Of a stretch of DNA of 64,000 nt, positions 1 through 13,461 are shown one piece after another (within the stretch, counting starts at the first letter, position 1; the number at the start of each line of letters is the position of its first letter). The notes beneath the pieces were generated by a model. It saw only the letters and a list, made by a program, of their open reading frames with translations, made no database searches and had not been told where the DNA came from. The translations under genes were made by a program, and so were the position numbers. Source of the stretch: Microglena sp. YARC (taxonomy: Eukaryota > Chlorophyta > Chlorophyceae > Chlamydomonadales > Chlamydomonadaceae); assembly GCA_022414725.1 (NCBI GenBank), contig CM039466.1:36108447-36172446 (forward strand), read 5' to 3'.

Positions 1-3000
1 TAGCACACCCCACCCAACCAACCCACCGACATCCACCCTCACCCACCCCAACCCCAAACCACCCAACACAACCCCACCCAACAGCCAACCCACCCAATCT
101 CAACCCCACCGTACCCCCACTCCCGAAACCCACCCAAACACACCCACCCAAACCAAACCCCACCCAATCCCACCCACCACCCCCACCCTGCTAACCGGAT
201 ACTTTCGTGCTGTCGATCCTTTTGCTCCAAACCCACCAACACAACCCTCACCCAAACCAACCCCAGACCCAAATCCACCGTACCACACCCCCACCCCAAA
301 GACCACCGCAAACACAACGCCACCCAAACCACCACCAATCCCATCCTCCACCCACCCCCACCCCCAAAACCCACCCAACACAACGCCCCAACCCAAAACC
401 AACCCCCAAACCCAAAAATTTTTCCCAAATACCCCCCACCCCCACCCCCACCAGACCCCCAAAACCACGCAACACAACCCCACCCAAACAAAACCCACCC
501 AATCCCACCCCCCACTCCCACCCCCAACCACCCAACAAACCCCACCAACCAACCCCACCAATCCCACCCCAACCCACCCCCACCCCAAACCACCCAACCA
601 ACCCCACCCAAACCAACCCCACGCCAATCCCCCCCACCCACCCCCACTCATCCTCCAAACCGCACGGCCAACACAACCCCACCAACAACCCCACCCATCG
701 CCACCCACCCACCCCCACCCAACCACCGCAACCACAACCAGCGCAAACGCAACTCCCACCAATCCCACCCCACCACCCCCACCCCCAAACCCACCCAACA
801 CAACCCCACCCAAACCAACCCCAGCCCAATCCCACCTCCACCCACCCCCACCTCCAAACCCACCCCACTCCAAACCCACCAACAACAACCCCACGCCAAT
901 CCCACCCGACACCACCCCCACCTATTCCCCAAACCCCACCCAACACAAACCCACCCAAACCAAACCCCACCAATCCACCCCACTCACCCCCCCACCCATA
1001 ACCCATACCCCCACCTTCCTAAACCACCCAACACAACCCCACCCAATCCCACCCCACCACCCCCACCCCAAACCACCCAACAAACCCCACCAAACCAACC
1101 CCACCCAATCCCCCACCCACCCACCCCCGAAACCCACCCAACACAACCCAACCAAACCAACCCACCCAATCCCTACCACCTCCACCCCCAACCCGCCAAA
1201 CTCACCCCACCCAACCCACCCAAACAGCTACCCCAACCAATCCCACCACCCACCCCCACCCCAAACCCTACAACACCAACCTCCACCCAAAACAACCCAC
1301 CCAATCCCACCCACGCATACGCCCACCTCCCAAACCAGCACCCTACCTCCAAACCCACCCAAACACAACCCCACCCATCCAACCCCACCACTCCCACCCC
1401 AAACCACCCAACACAACCCACCCAAACCAAACCCCACCCAATCCACACCCCACCCACCCCACCCCCAAACCCACCCACCTCCAAAACCCCCAACACATGA
1501 CCCCACCCAATCCCACCCCAAGCCACCCCACCCCCAAACCCACACAACACAAACCCCACCCAAACAACCACCCAATCCACCCCACCCACACCCACCCTCC
1601 AACCCACCCACACAGACCCCACCCAAACCAACCCCACCCAATCCCACCCCACACCACTACCCCCAAACCACCTACCAAGCACACCCACCAAACCGAGCAA
1701 CACCCACCCAATCCCACCCCACCACACCCCCACCCAAACGCCACCCCACACAACCCCACCCAAACCAACCCACAATCCACCCCATCCGCACCCCCCACCC
1801 CACCAACCAACACAACCCCACCAACCAACCCCACCCAATCCACCAACCCACACCCCACGCCCCAGTACCCACCCACCTACAAACCACCCAACACAACCCA
1901 CCCAATCCCACCACCATCCCACCCCACCCCGCCAAAACATACCCACCCACACAACCCACCCAACCAACCCACCCAATCCACCCACCCACCCTCCACCCAC
2001 CCAAACCCACCCAACAAACCCACCAAACCAACCACCCAATCCAACCCACCCACACCCACCGCCCAAACCCACCCCACCTCCAAAACCACCAACACAACCC
2101 CACCCAATCCCACCCCACCCACCCCCACCCCAAACCCCACCCAACACAACCCACCAATACCAACCCCTACCAATCCCACCCACCACCCCCACCCCAAACC
2201 CACCCACTCCAAACGCCACCACACAACGCCGCAGCTCCAATCCTACCCACCCACCCAAACCCACAACCCACGCCAACAACAACCCCACCCAAACAACCCC
2301 TAAGCTCACCCAATCAACACCCCACCACTCCCATCTATTGTCCGCCACCAAATCCCACCCAACACAAACCCCACCCAAACAATCCCCACCCAATCCCACC
2401 CCACCCACCCACCCCAAACACACCCAACAAACCCCACCCAAACACCCCCACCCAATCCCACGCCTCACCACCCACCCCACCCACACCCAACACAACCACC
2501 GCAAACCAACCACCCAATCCCACCCACACCCACCCCCCCCCCAAACCACCGCCACTCCACCCACCCAACACAGGGCAGAACACCCCCAATCCCCTACCAC
2601 CCACCGCCAACCACCAACACAACCGCACCAACCACAACCCCACCGCAATCCCACCCCACCCACCACCCCCAAGACCCACCCAACACAGCCCCACCCAAAC
2701 CCACCCCACCCACCACCCCCAAAACCCACCCAACACACCCCACCCAAACCAACCCACGCCAAGTCCCACCCCAAACCCACACGAACAACAACCCACCGCA
2801 ACAACCCCACCAATCCACCCCAGCCCACCCACCCCGCAACACCCACCCAATCACCAAACCCACCAAGACTCATAACGCCACCGCAATCCAATCCCCCAAC
2901 CCACCCAGCACAAACCCACCCAAACGCAACCCCCCAATCCCACCCCACACACCCCACCCAATACCCACCCAACAAACCCCACCAAAAACCCCACCCATCC

Positions 3001-6000
3001 CACCCCACCCACCCACCGCGCCAACCCAACACAACAAACGTCACCCACCAACGCAACCCCACTCACCCCCCACAAACACCACCCCCAACCACCCACCAAA
3101 CACAGAACCCCACACACCCCACAAACACCCACCACAATCCCACCACCCACCCAAACCACCCCCACCCACCACACAACCCCACCCAAACCACAACACATCC
3201 CACCACCACCCCAACCAACCCACCCCCCACAACAAAACCCCCAACCCAAACCAACCACCATCCCACCACCCACCACCCAACCCACCGCCACAACCCACCC
3301 AAACAACCCACCAATTCACCCACCCCCACCCCCACAAACCCACCAACACAACCCCACCAAACAACCACCCAATCCCACCCCCACCCCCAAACCACCCAAA
3401 CAAACCCCACCCAAACCAACCCACCAATCCCCCCACCCACGCCCACCCAAACCCACCCACACAACCCACCAAAACCAACCCACCCAACGCCACCCACCAC
3501 CACCCACCCAAACCACACCCCACCCACCCCAACACAACCCCATACCCACCCAATCCACCCACCCACCCCACCACCCAAACCAAACACACCCACCAAACCA
3601 ACCCACCCAATCCCACCACCCCCACCCAAACCCACACAACCACCCAAACCACCAATCCCACACCACCACCCAAAGCCACCCAACACAACAACCCCACCCA
3701 ATCCCACCCCACCCACCCCGAACCCCCACCCCAAACCCACCCACCTCCAAAAAACCCACCCAACACAACCCACCCAATCCCACCCACCACCCCACCCTCC
3801 GCAAACCCACCCAACAAAACCCCACCCAAACCAACCCGACCCAATCCCCACCCCACCACACGACCCCACCCCAACCCACCCTCCAAACCCCCCCAACACA
3901 ACATCATGAGCGCCACAATCCCACCAACCCAACCCCCACCCCAAACCCACCCAACACAACCCACCAAACCAACCCCACCAATCCAACCACCACGCCCCAC
4001 CCCAAACCCACCCAACACAGAAAACCCCATCCTCAAACCAACCCACCCAATCCCCACCCCCCCACCCCCAAACCACAACCACCAACACCCACCATCCACA
4101 CCACACCCCCCCCAAAACCCACCCAACAAACCACCAAACAACCCACCCAATCACCCCCACCCCCAAACCCACCCCACACAACCCCACCACCCACCCCACC
4201 CAACCACCTCAACACAAACCCACCACCAAAAACCCCCATCCACCCACCACCACCAAAAAAACCAACACAACCACAACAACCCCCAAATCCAACCCACCCA
4301 CCACCAGACACACTCCAAACCAACCACACAACCACCATCACCAACCCCCCACCCAACCACAACACAACCCCACCCAAACGCAACCCCACCCACACCCACA
4401 ACCCACCCACCCACACCCGATCCCCAAACCCACCAACAAACCGCCAAACCCACCCAATCCAACCACCCCAAAACCACCCAAACCCCCAACACAACCCACC
4501 AACGCACCACCCACCCCAAACCCCCCACAACCCACCAAGACCAACCCACCCATCCCACCCCACCGCACCCACAGGCCCCAAACACACCCAACACAACCAA
4601 CCAATCACCCACCCCCACCCCCAAACCACCCAACACACCACCACACCAAGACACACCCCACCCAAACCAAACCCCACCCAATCTCCACCCACCCCCACCC
4701 GCCAACCCACCCACCCCGCCCACCTCCAACCCACCGCAACCCCCCACCCATCCAAACCCACCACCCCCCCAAAACCCCCAACAACCACCCAAACCGACCC
4801 ACCAACCAACCCACCCAAAACCAACCAGTACAATCCCACACCCCACCCACGCCCCACAACACAAACCCCACCCAATACCAACCCCCCACCCCCAATCCAC
4901 AAATCCCACCCACATGCCACCAAACCACCCCACCCCAAAACCCACACAACACACCCACCAATCCACCCGCCACACCCCACGCCCACCACCAACACAACCC
5001 CACCCAAACCAACCCCAATCGCCACAACCACCCACGCCCCAACCCCCAAACCACAACACAACCACCCAACACAACCCCACCCATCCCGACCCCACCACCC
5101 CACCCCCAACCCACCCACACAACCCCAACTCAAACAAACCCACCAATCCCACCCCACCCACCCCCAACACCAAACCACCCCAACACAACCCACCCAATCA
5201 AACCAACCCAAGCGCGCACCCTCCCACCCCACCCAAACCCACCAACACACCACCCCAAACCGAACACCACAATCCCACGCCCACACAACCCCACCCCCAA
5301 ACCACCAACACAACCAAACCCACCATCCAGCCCACCACCCCCACCAACCCAACCTTCACCACCAGACACAGCCACCAAACCCAACACCCCACCCAATCCA
5401 CCGCCACCACACAACCACCAAAACCACCCCACCGCATCCATCCCCCAAACCCACACCCAACACAACCCAACCCACCATCCCACAACCCCACCAAATCGAC
5501 CCACGCCACCCAATACCCCCAAACCCCCACCCAACACATGACCCCACCAATCAAACCAACCAACACAATCCCACCCATCACCCCCACCCAAACCACCACC
5601 CGTCAAACACCAACCACATACCCCACCCAATCCACCCACCACCCCCACCCCCAACCCACCCAACCAAACCCAAACCCCCACCTCCAATCCCACCCACCTC
5701 ACTCCCCACTCCCAAACCCACCCACACAACCCCACCCAAACAACCCACCACAATACCCACCCCACCACCCCCAAAAACCCCAAACCACCCAATCAAATCC
5801 CAGCCCAACAACAACCCCACCAATCCCACACACCACACCCCACCCAATCCCACCAACACCAGGATAAACCCACCGCAAACCAACCCACCTCCAAAACCCT
5901 CCAAACCAAAACCCACCCTCTCAATCCACGCCCAACACCCAACACGCCCACCCCACAACCCACCAACCACAACCCGACCACCCACCACCCCCAAAACCCA

Positions 6001-9000
6001 CCCCCCCCACCCAATTGCCCACCACCACCCACCCCAAACCCCACCGCAATCCACAACCCTACCCGACACTCCAAACCAACCCAACCCTAATCACACAACC
6101 ACCAACCCACCCCCCCAAACCCCCCATCCCAAACCCACCCACCCACCCACCCATCAACCACCACCCCGCCCAACACACACAACCCACAACCCAAACCCAC
6201 CCACACATCAGACCCCCAACCACCAAACACCCCACCAATCCCACCCAAGCACACCCCCACCCAACAACCCCACCCATCCACCCAAGCCCCACCCAAACCA
6301 CGCCCAAAACACCATATCAACCCACACCCACCCACCCCCACCCCCAAACCCACCCCCCCCGCACCGCAAACCAACACCCAATCCCACCGCCACCCACCCC
6401 CACCCCAACCCCACAACACAACCACACCAGTAACCCCCCACCCAATCCCACCCACCCACCCCACCCCAAACCCACCCAACAAACCAACCAACCACCCAAC
6501 CAATCCCACCCCATCAAACTCCACCAACACACCCACCAAACCCACTCCCCAAATCACCGCCACCCCACCCAAGAACCCAACCCACCCAATCCACGCTCAC
6601 ACCCCCAAACCCACCCAAACAAACCACAAACCCCACCGCAAAACCAACCCCACCATAACCCACCCGACCAACAGGTCTGGGTTCTTTGATCATACCTTAG
6701 GAAACACCCACCCCCCAAATACCACCCCCAAACCCACAACAAGCACCAACCCCACCCAACTCACCCACCCACCCAACCCACCCCAAAGACCCACCCAACA
6801 CAACCCACCCTAACCAACCCACACCCACCCCAAGTATCCCAAACCAACCCCAAAACCCAGCACCACCTAAGCACAACCCCACCCATCGACCCCCAACCAC
6901 CCGCACCAACCCAACCCACAACACAAACCAACCACCCACCAAACCTCAACCCCACCACATCCACCCGACCCCCAAAACACCCTGACCACCGCAAACTCCA
7001 CCAACACAACCCACCCAACATGCCCCCGAATCCCATCACCCAACCCACCCCAACCCCCATCCCCACCAACCCCCACCCAAACACCCACCGTTCAAACAAC
7101 CCCAACCAACAACCACCAAGATCAACCCCACCCCGAAACCACCCCACCCAAACCACCCAATCCACCAAACCACCCAATCCCCACCACCACCCCCACCCAC
7201 GCCAACACCACCCAACCACTCCAACAAACACCCAACCCCCAACCAATCCCACCACCACCCCAACTGCTCCCACCCCCAAACCCGTACCAACCTCCAAACC
7301 CACCCAAACCAACACACCCAACCCATCCACACCCACCCCCACCCAGACCCACCACCCAACACACCACCCAAACCACCCGCACACCCCCCACCCAACATCC
7401 CAACCAATCCTCACCCAATCCCACCCCAAACCACCTCACCCACCACACAACGCACCAAACCAACCCACCCAATCCGCACCCCAAACCCACCCAAACACAA
7501 CCCACCCAATCCCACCCCACCCACCCACGATCCCAACAACCAACACATACCCCACCCAAACCCCCCATCCCCAAACCCACCCCCAACCCACCCGGCTCCT
7601 CACCCCTGCAACACCCACACCAATCACAACCCCCACCTCAAACACACCCCGACCCAATCCCAGAGAATCCCAAAACACCACACCCCCAAACCACGATTCC
7701 ACCAAACCCACCCACAACCCCACCCAAACAACGCACCACCCACCACCCCACCCCCAAACCACCACCCCACCAAACACAACCACCCAGTCCCAATCCCACC
7801 CCACCCCACCCAAACCAACCCAACACGTCAACCCACCCACTACCCAACCAATCAACCCACCCATCACCCCACCCCATATGTACCCAACCCACCCACCCCA
7901 CATCCCCCACCAACACAACCCCCCAATCCCGACCCAACCCCACCCCACCCCACCAAACCACACCACCAACAAAATCCCACACCCACCCCACCCCATTCCC
8001 ACCCCAACACCCCCACCCAAACACCCACCCAATCACCACCGCACCCACCTCCCAGCCGTGTCACCAAACCCACCCCCCCACCCACCACCCCCACCCCCAA
8101 ATCCCAACCACCCTCACCCCCACCCCCCAAACCACACCAACACAAACCCACCCCAAACCCACATCAACCCCCCCACCGCAACCCACAACCGCAAACAACC
8201 CCACCCCAATCCCACCCATTCACCCCACCCCACCCACTCAACCACCCAACCCACCAACACAACCCCACCACCGCCAACCCACCGGCAATCCACCCCACAC
8301 ACCGCCCACGCCAACCCACGACGCAACCCCACCAACCCCACCCAATCCACCGAACCCACCCACCCCAAACCCCTCCAAAACCCACGCCCACCCATCCCAC
8401 CAACCCCACCCCCAACACAACCCACCAACCCCAATCCCCCCCCCACCCAAACCCACCCACTCCCCCAAACAATCAACCACCCCAACCCCACCCCCACCCC
8501 AACACAACCCAACCCAAACCAAACCCAACACACCCCACCCCACCACCCAAGCCCACTCCAACACAACCCCACCAATCCAACCACCCACCCCCAAACCCAC
8601 AACCCGACCAAACCCCCCCCCACCCCAACCCCCAACCAAACCCACCAACAACCCACCAATCCACCCAACCACACCCAAACACGACCCCAATCCCACCACC
8701 ACCCCACCCAAACCCACCAACACAACCCCCCACCAAACCCAACCCACCCACCCACCCCCCACCCCCACAACCCACACAACCAAAACAACCCACCCAACAC
8801 CCCAACCAACCCCACCCACCACCCAATCCCACCCCCCCCAAACACAACACAACCACCAATCACCCCCCCCAACCCCAATCCTCAACACAACCAACCACCC
8901 TGACCACCCAAACCCCACCACCCCCAAAACCACAACCACCAAACCAACCCCACCATCCAAAACACCCCACCCAATCCCACCCCACCGCACCCCCACCCCC

Positions 9001-11226
9001 ACCCCACAACCCACCCACCCACCCACCACCCCCCCCCATAAACCGCACTCAAACACCAATAAGTGTAACCGCTCAAACAACCACCCATCCACCACCCAAG
9101 ACACAACCCCAACCCCACCTCACCCCCACAACCACCCAACACAACCCTCCCACACCAATCCCGACCCCACCACCCCATCCACCCAAACACAACCCACCCC
9201 CAAACCAACCCCACCCCCATCCCACCCCCCAAACCACCCCGGACACACAAAGAAAACCCACCCAATCACCCACCCACACCCCACCCCCAAAATCCCCCAC
9301 CCCACCCACCACCCTCCAACGCCCCGACCACCCCACGAACCCCCACCCAAACCCAAACCATCCACCCCACCACAACCACCCAATCCACCCAAACACCCCC
9401 ACCACCAGCAACACCACCCACCCAACCACCCATCCACCACCCACCCCCACCCAACCCACCCAAAACCCAACACGACCCACCCATCCACCACACCCCACCC
9501 CCAAACACCACACAACCCCACCAAACCAACCCCACCCAATCCCACCCCACCCGCCCACCCAAACCCACCCAAAACCGCACCCAAACTCCATCCCCAATCA
9601 CACCCCACCCACACCCAATCCCGACCACCAATACACCACCACCCACACACGATCAGCCACCCCCACCCAAACCCACCAATACCAACCACCCATACCACCA
9701 CCACCCCACCCCCACCCCAAAAGCAATCACGCCCACCCCCCAGCCCACCAACCCCCAATCCCAACCCACCACCAAACCCACCCAACACCCAATCCACCAC
9801 CACACCCACCCACAACCCCAAACCCACCCAACACAACCCACCAACTCCCACACCACCACCCCCACCCCCCACCACCCACCGCAAACACCCCCCAAATCCT
9901 AAACCCCCCACCCCACCCAATCCCACCACCCATACACCGCCCCCACCCCAACCCCAAACCACCAACACTCCAAACACCCACCACAAACCACTCAACCTCA
10001 CATCCCCGACACAAACGCTAACCCACCAACACCCCCGATCCCAACCCCACCACCACCCCACCACCCCACCCCTCCCGCACCAATCCCAGCCACCAAACCT
10101 CACTCAAAACCCCACCAACCCCACCCATAGCCATCCCAACACACCACCCCACCCAAACCCCCGACCCACCCCCCAAACCACCCAACACAACCCACCCAAC
10201 CCAATCCCACCCAATCACCCCCCCACCACCCACCACCCCACCAAACCCACCCAACCCAACCCACCACCCCACCCAAACACCACCCCCCACCCCATCCCAC
10301 CCACCACCCCACCCCACCCACCAACCACTCCACCCCCAACCAAACCAACACCATCCACCCCCACCACCCCAAACCCACCCAAACACCCAAACACCAACCC
10401 CACCCAATCCCACCCCCACCCACCCCCACCCCCAAACCCCACCCAACACAACCCCACCCAAAACCAAACCCATCCACCCCACCCACCCACCCCAAACCCA
10501 CCCCACGCAAACCCACCGCAACCAACAACCCCACCACCCACCCACCCCCCCCAAAACCCACCCAACACAACCCCACCCAAACCCCAACCCCACCCAATCC
10601 CACCCCCCCCACCCACCCCCACAACCCCACCCAAACCAACCCCACCCCAATCCACCCCACACCCCCCCACCCAAACACCCCACCCAAAACCCACCCCACC
10701 CCCAATCCCACCCCACCCACCCCCACCCCAAACCCACCCAACACAACCCCACCCAACCCAACCCCCCACCCAATCCCACCCCCACCCCACTGCCCACCCC
10801 CACCCCCAAACCCACCCAACACAACCCACCCAAACACAACCCCACCCAATCCCACCCACCCCACCCCACCCCCCAACCCACCCACAACCCACCCAAAACC
10901 AACCCCACCCAATCCCACCCCACCCACCCCCACCCCCAAACCCACCCAACACAACCCCACCCAAACCAACCCCACCCAATCCCACCCCACCCACCCCCAC
11001 CCCCAACCCACCCCACCTCCAAACCCACCCAACCAACCCACCCAACCCACCCACCCCACCCACCCCACCCACCAAACCAACACCCACCCCACCCCCACCC
11101 AATCCACCCACCCACCCCCCCCACCCCAAACCACCAACAACACAACCCCACCCAAACCAACCCCACCCAACCCACCCAATCCCACCCCACCACCCCACCC
11201 CAAACCCACCCACCTCCAAACCCCCA
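1..11226. repeat. 11.2 kb minisatellite, unit about 67 bp, C-rich on + and G-rich on -
   Basis: The whole stretch is built of degenerate copies of a unit made only of A- and C-rich words (CCCACCCAACACAACCCCAC, then AAACCAACCCC, ACCCAATCCC, then a run of CCCAC/CCCCCAC). The cleanest tandem copies are at 10430-11110, where the spacing is about 67 bp; that gives roughly 160 copies. The minus strand is almost only G and T, with closely spaced GGG/GGGG tracts that could form G-quadruplexes. Small non-repeat islands occur at about 185-230, 2330-2345, 6665-6715 and 9040-9075. All long reading frames here are products of missing stop codons, not genes. The array ends abruptly near 11226. It lies downstream of the last visible exon of the minus-strand metalloprotease, so it may be intronic (inference). 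Confidence 0.95.
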
Positions 11227-11290
11227 ACCCCCCAAACTCAGGCCCAAAAACAAAACAAAACATACAAATCAAAACAAAAGCAAACCAACT

Positions 11291-12270
11291 GTGTACCTTG
11301 CATACGCTCCATAGTCCCCCTGGCAGCAAGTCTTCACATCAAGAGGGTCACACACGCACACAGACACACAGACCCACCCCACCCAACAGTGTACCTTGCA
11401 TAAGCTCTATAGCCCCATAAGCAGCAAGTCTTCACATCAAGAGGGTCACACACGCACACAGACACACAGACCCACCCCACCCAACAGTGTACCTTGCATA
11501 AGCTCTATAGCCCCATAAGCAGCAAGTCTTCACATCAAGAGGGTCACACACGCACACAGACACACAGACCCACCCCACCCAACAGTGTACCTTGCATAAG
11601 CTCTATAGCCCCATAAGCAGCAAGTCTTCACATCAAGAGGGTCACACACGCACACAGACACACAGACCCACCCCACCCAACAGTGTAACTTTGCATAGCT
11701 CCATAGCCCATAAGCAGCAAGTCTTCACATCAAGAGGGTCACACACGCACACAGACACACAGACCCAACCCACCCAACAGTGTACCTTGCATAAGCTCCA
11801 TAGCCCCATAAGCAGCAAGTCTTCACATCAAGAGGGTCACACACGCACACAGACACACAGACCACCCCACCCAACAGTGTACCTTGCATAAGCTCTATAG
11901 CCCCATAAGCAGCAAGTCTTCACATCAAGAGAGTCACACACGCACACAGACACACAGACCCACCCCACCCAACAGTGTACCTTGCATAAGCTCCATAGCC
12001 CCATAAGCAGCAAGCCATCACATCAAGAGTGTATCACACACGCATTCAAACAGACCACCCAACCCACCCCAACCCACCCTACTCCACCCCACCCTACCCC
12101 ACCCCACCCTACCCCACCCAACTATTTACCTTGCATAAGCTCCATAGCCCCATAAGCAGCAAGCCATCACATCAAGAGTGTATCACACACGCATTCAAAC
12201 AGACCCACCCCAACCCACCCTACTCCACCCCACCCTACCCCACCCCACCCTACCCCACCCAACAGTGTAC
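11291..12270. repeat. 98 bp tandem array carrying copies of an exon end plus splice donor
   Basis: About ten units start at 11291, 11389, 11487, 11585, 11683, 11780, 11877, 11975, 12126 and 12266. The period is 98 bp, longer in the last two because of a TACCCCACCC insert. Read on the minus strand, each unit has about 46 nt matching the end of the protease exon at 12271-12383, then the donor AAG|GTACACTGTTGGGTGGGG, then a CA/GT-rich tract. The arrangement is exon-end copies running away from the exon into the downstream intron. Confidence 0.93.
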
Positions 12271-12383
12271 CTTGCATACGCTCCATAGTCCCCCGAGCAA
12301 CAGGCCATCACATCAAGTGGATCGGTGTAGCCGTCCTCAACAATTCCATCACCCATGGGGTCGGCGGGCAGGCGGGTGGCAAT
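12271..12383 (-). CDS. Metalloprotease exon 10: probable Met-turn region
   Basis: Acceptor GCTAGCAG|ATT and donor GCAAG|GTACAC, 113 nt. Encodes [20 protein letters not shown] and ends GDYGAYA. In metzincins a Met-turn follows the zinc helix by a few dozen residues, and DVMACC fits. Start phase is 0 while exon 9 ends in phase 2. Confidence 0.65.
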
Positions 12384-13410
12384 CTGCTAGCCTGTGGGGG
12401 AGGGGGTGTGTGTGTTGATGGATGTGGGGGGGAAGGGATGTGTGGAGAGGTTTGGTGGCACCTGCTAGGCTGTGGGGGCGGGGGAGGGGGCTGGGTGGGG
12501 AGGGGAGGGGTGGGCGGAGAGGTGTGGTGTGGTGGGGGAGAAGGGGTCAGTGGGCAGGAGGGGGGCATCAGATAGTGGGTGGGTGGAGGGGGGTGAAGGG
12601 GCGCTGGGTGGGGGTTTGGGGTGCTGGAGGAGGGGTGGAGGGGGGTTGCGAGTTTGGGGTTGGGGTGTGGAAAGGTATGTTTTGTGTGTGCGTTGGGAGG
12701 GGGGAGGGGGGGGGGGGCTGCTCACTTGGATATTTGCTGTTTTGACCATGTTTTGTATTGTTTGTCTCTTGTACATTGATGCGCGGCTCATAAATGTTTC
12801 ATAACGGCGAGTCATTTGACTCAATCAAACATTTATACATTAATGTACAATTTTCTTGGTTGTATTGCACATTTTCGTACATCGCTTTCTAACAGATGTT
12901 GTGAATATATCTGAAAATTACTCACTTGTACATTTATGCGTGGCTCATACCCATAATGTCTAACTTTATCATTTTGTTCATCTTTGACATTGTTTTGTAC
13001 ATTTGAACAGTAACATTGTACTGCCAATACCTCACTTGTACACTGATGCGTGGCACAGCTTGTTTTACACTGCCATTAGCGATCTCTACCTGGGACCCCG
13101 TTTTGGCCAAACCTTCTGCTACCTTGAGACTCCCCTTCCCAGCCCCCTGAATTCCCGGGCCGGCTCGGCAGGGCGGCCCTTTGGGCTACCTACCCAAATC
13201 GATACCAAGAGCGCAACCTTGAAATACACCAAATCCCTGATACCTACCAGAAGAAGCCCTTTCAGAAACAAAACACTCTGATGTGTGGCCCATTCCTATT
13301 ATGACTGCATTGAGCATGTACATCTTTGTTCATTGTTTTGTACATTTGCACCGCATTTCCATACCTTGTTTTTGCCTCATTTGTACATCTTTGTACATCC
13401 TTTCAAAATT

Positions 13411-13461
<51 letters not shown>

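Noticed and set aside
1..11226. Dozens of long reading frames on both strands (Pro/His/Thr-rich or Gly/Val/Trp-rich, up to 650 residues)
   Set aside because: They are overlapping frames of one C-rich minisatellite that lacks stop codons; composition is fixed by the repeat and no frame is preferred.
11592..12418. Frames in the 98 bp array resembling a repeated peptide
   Set aside because: They are read on the strand opposite to the duplicated exon end and follow the tandem unit only.
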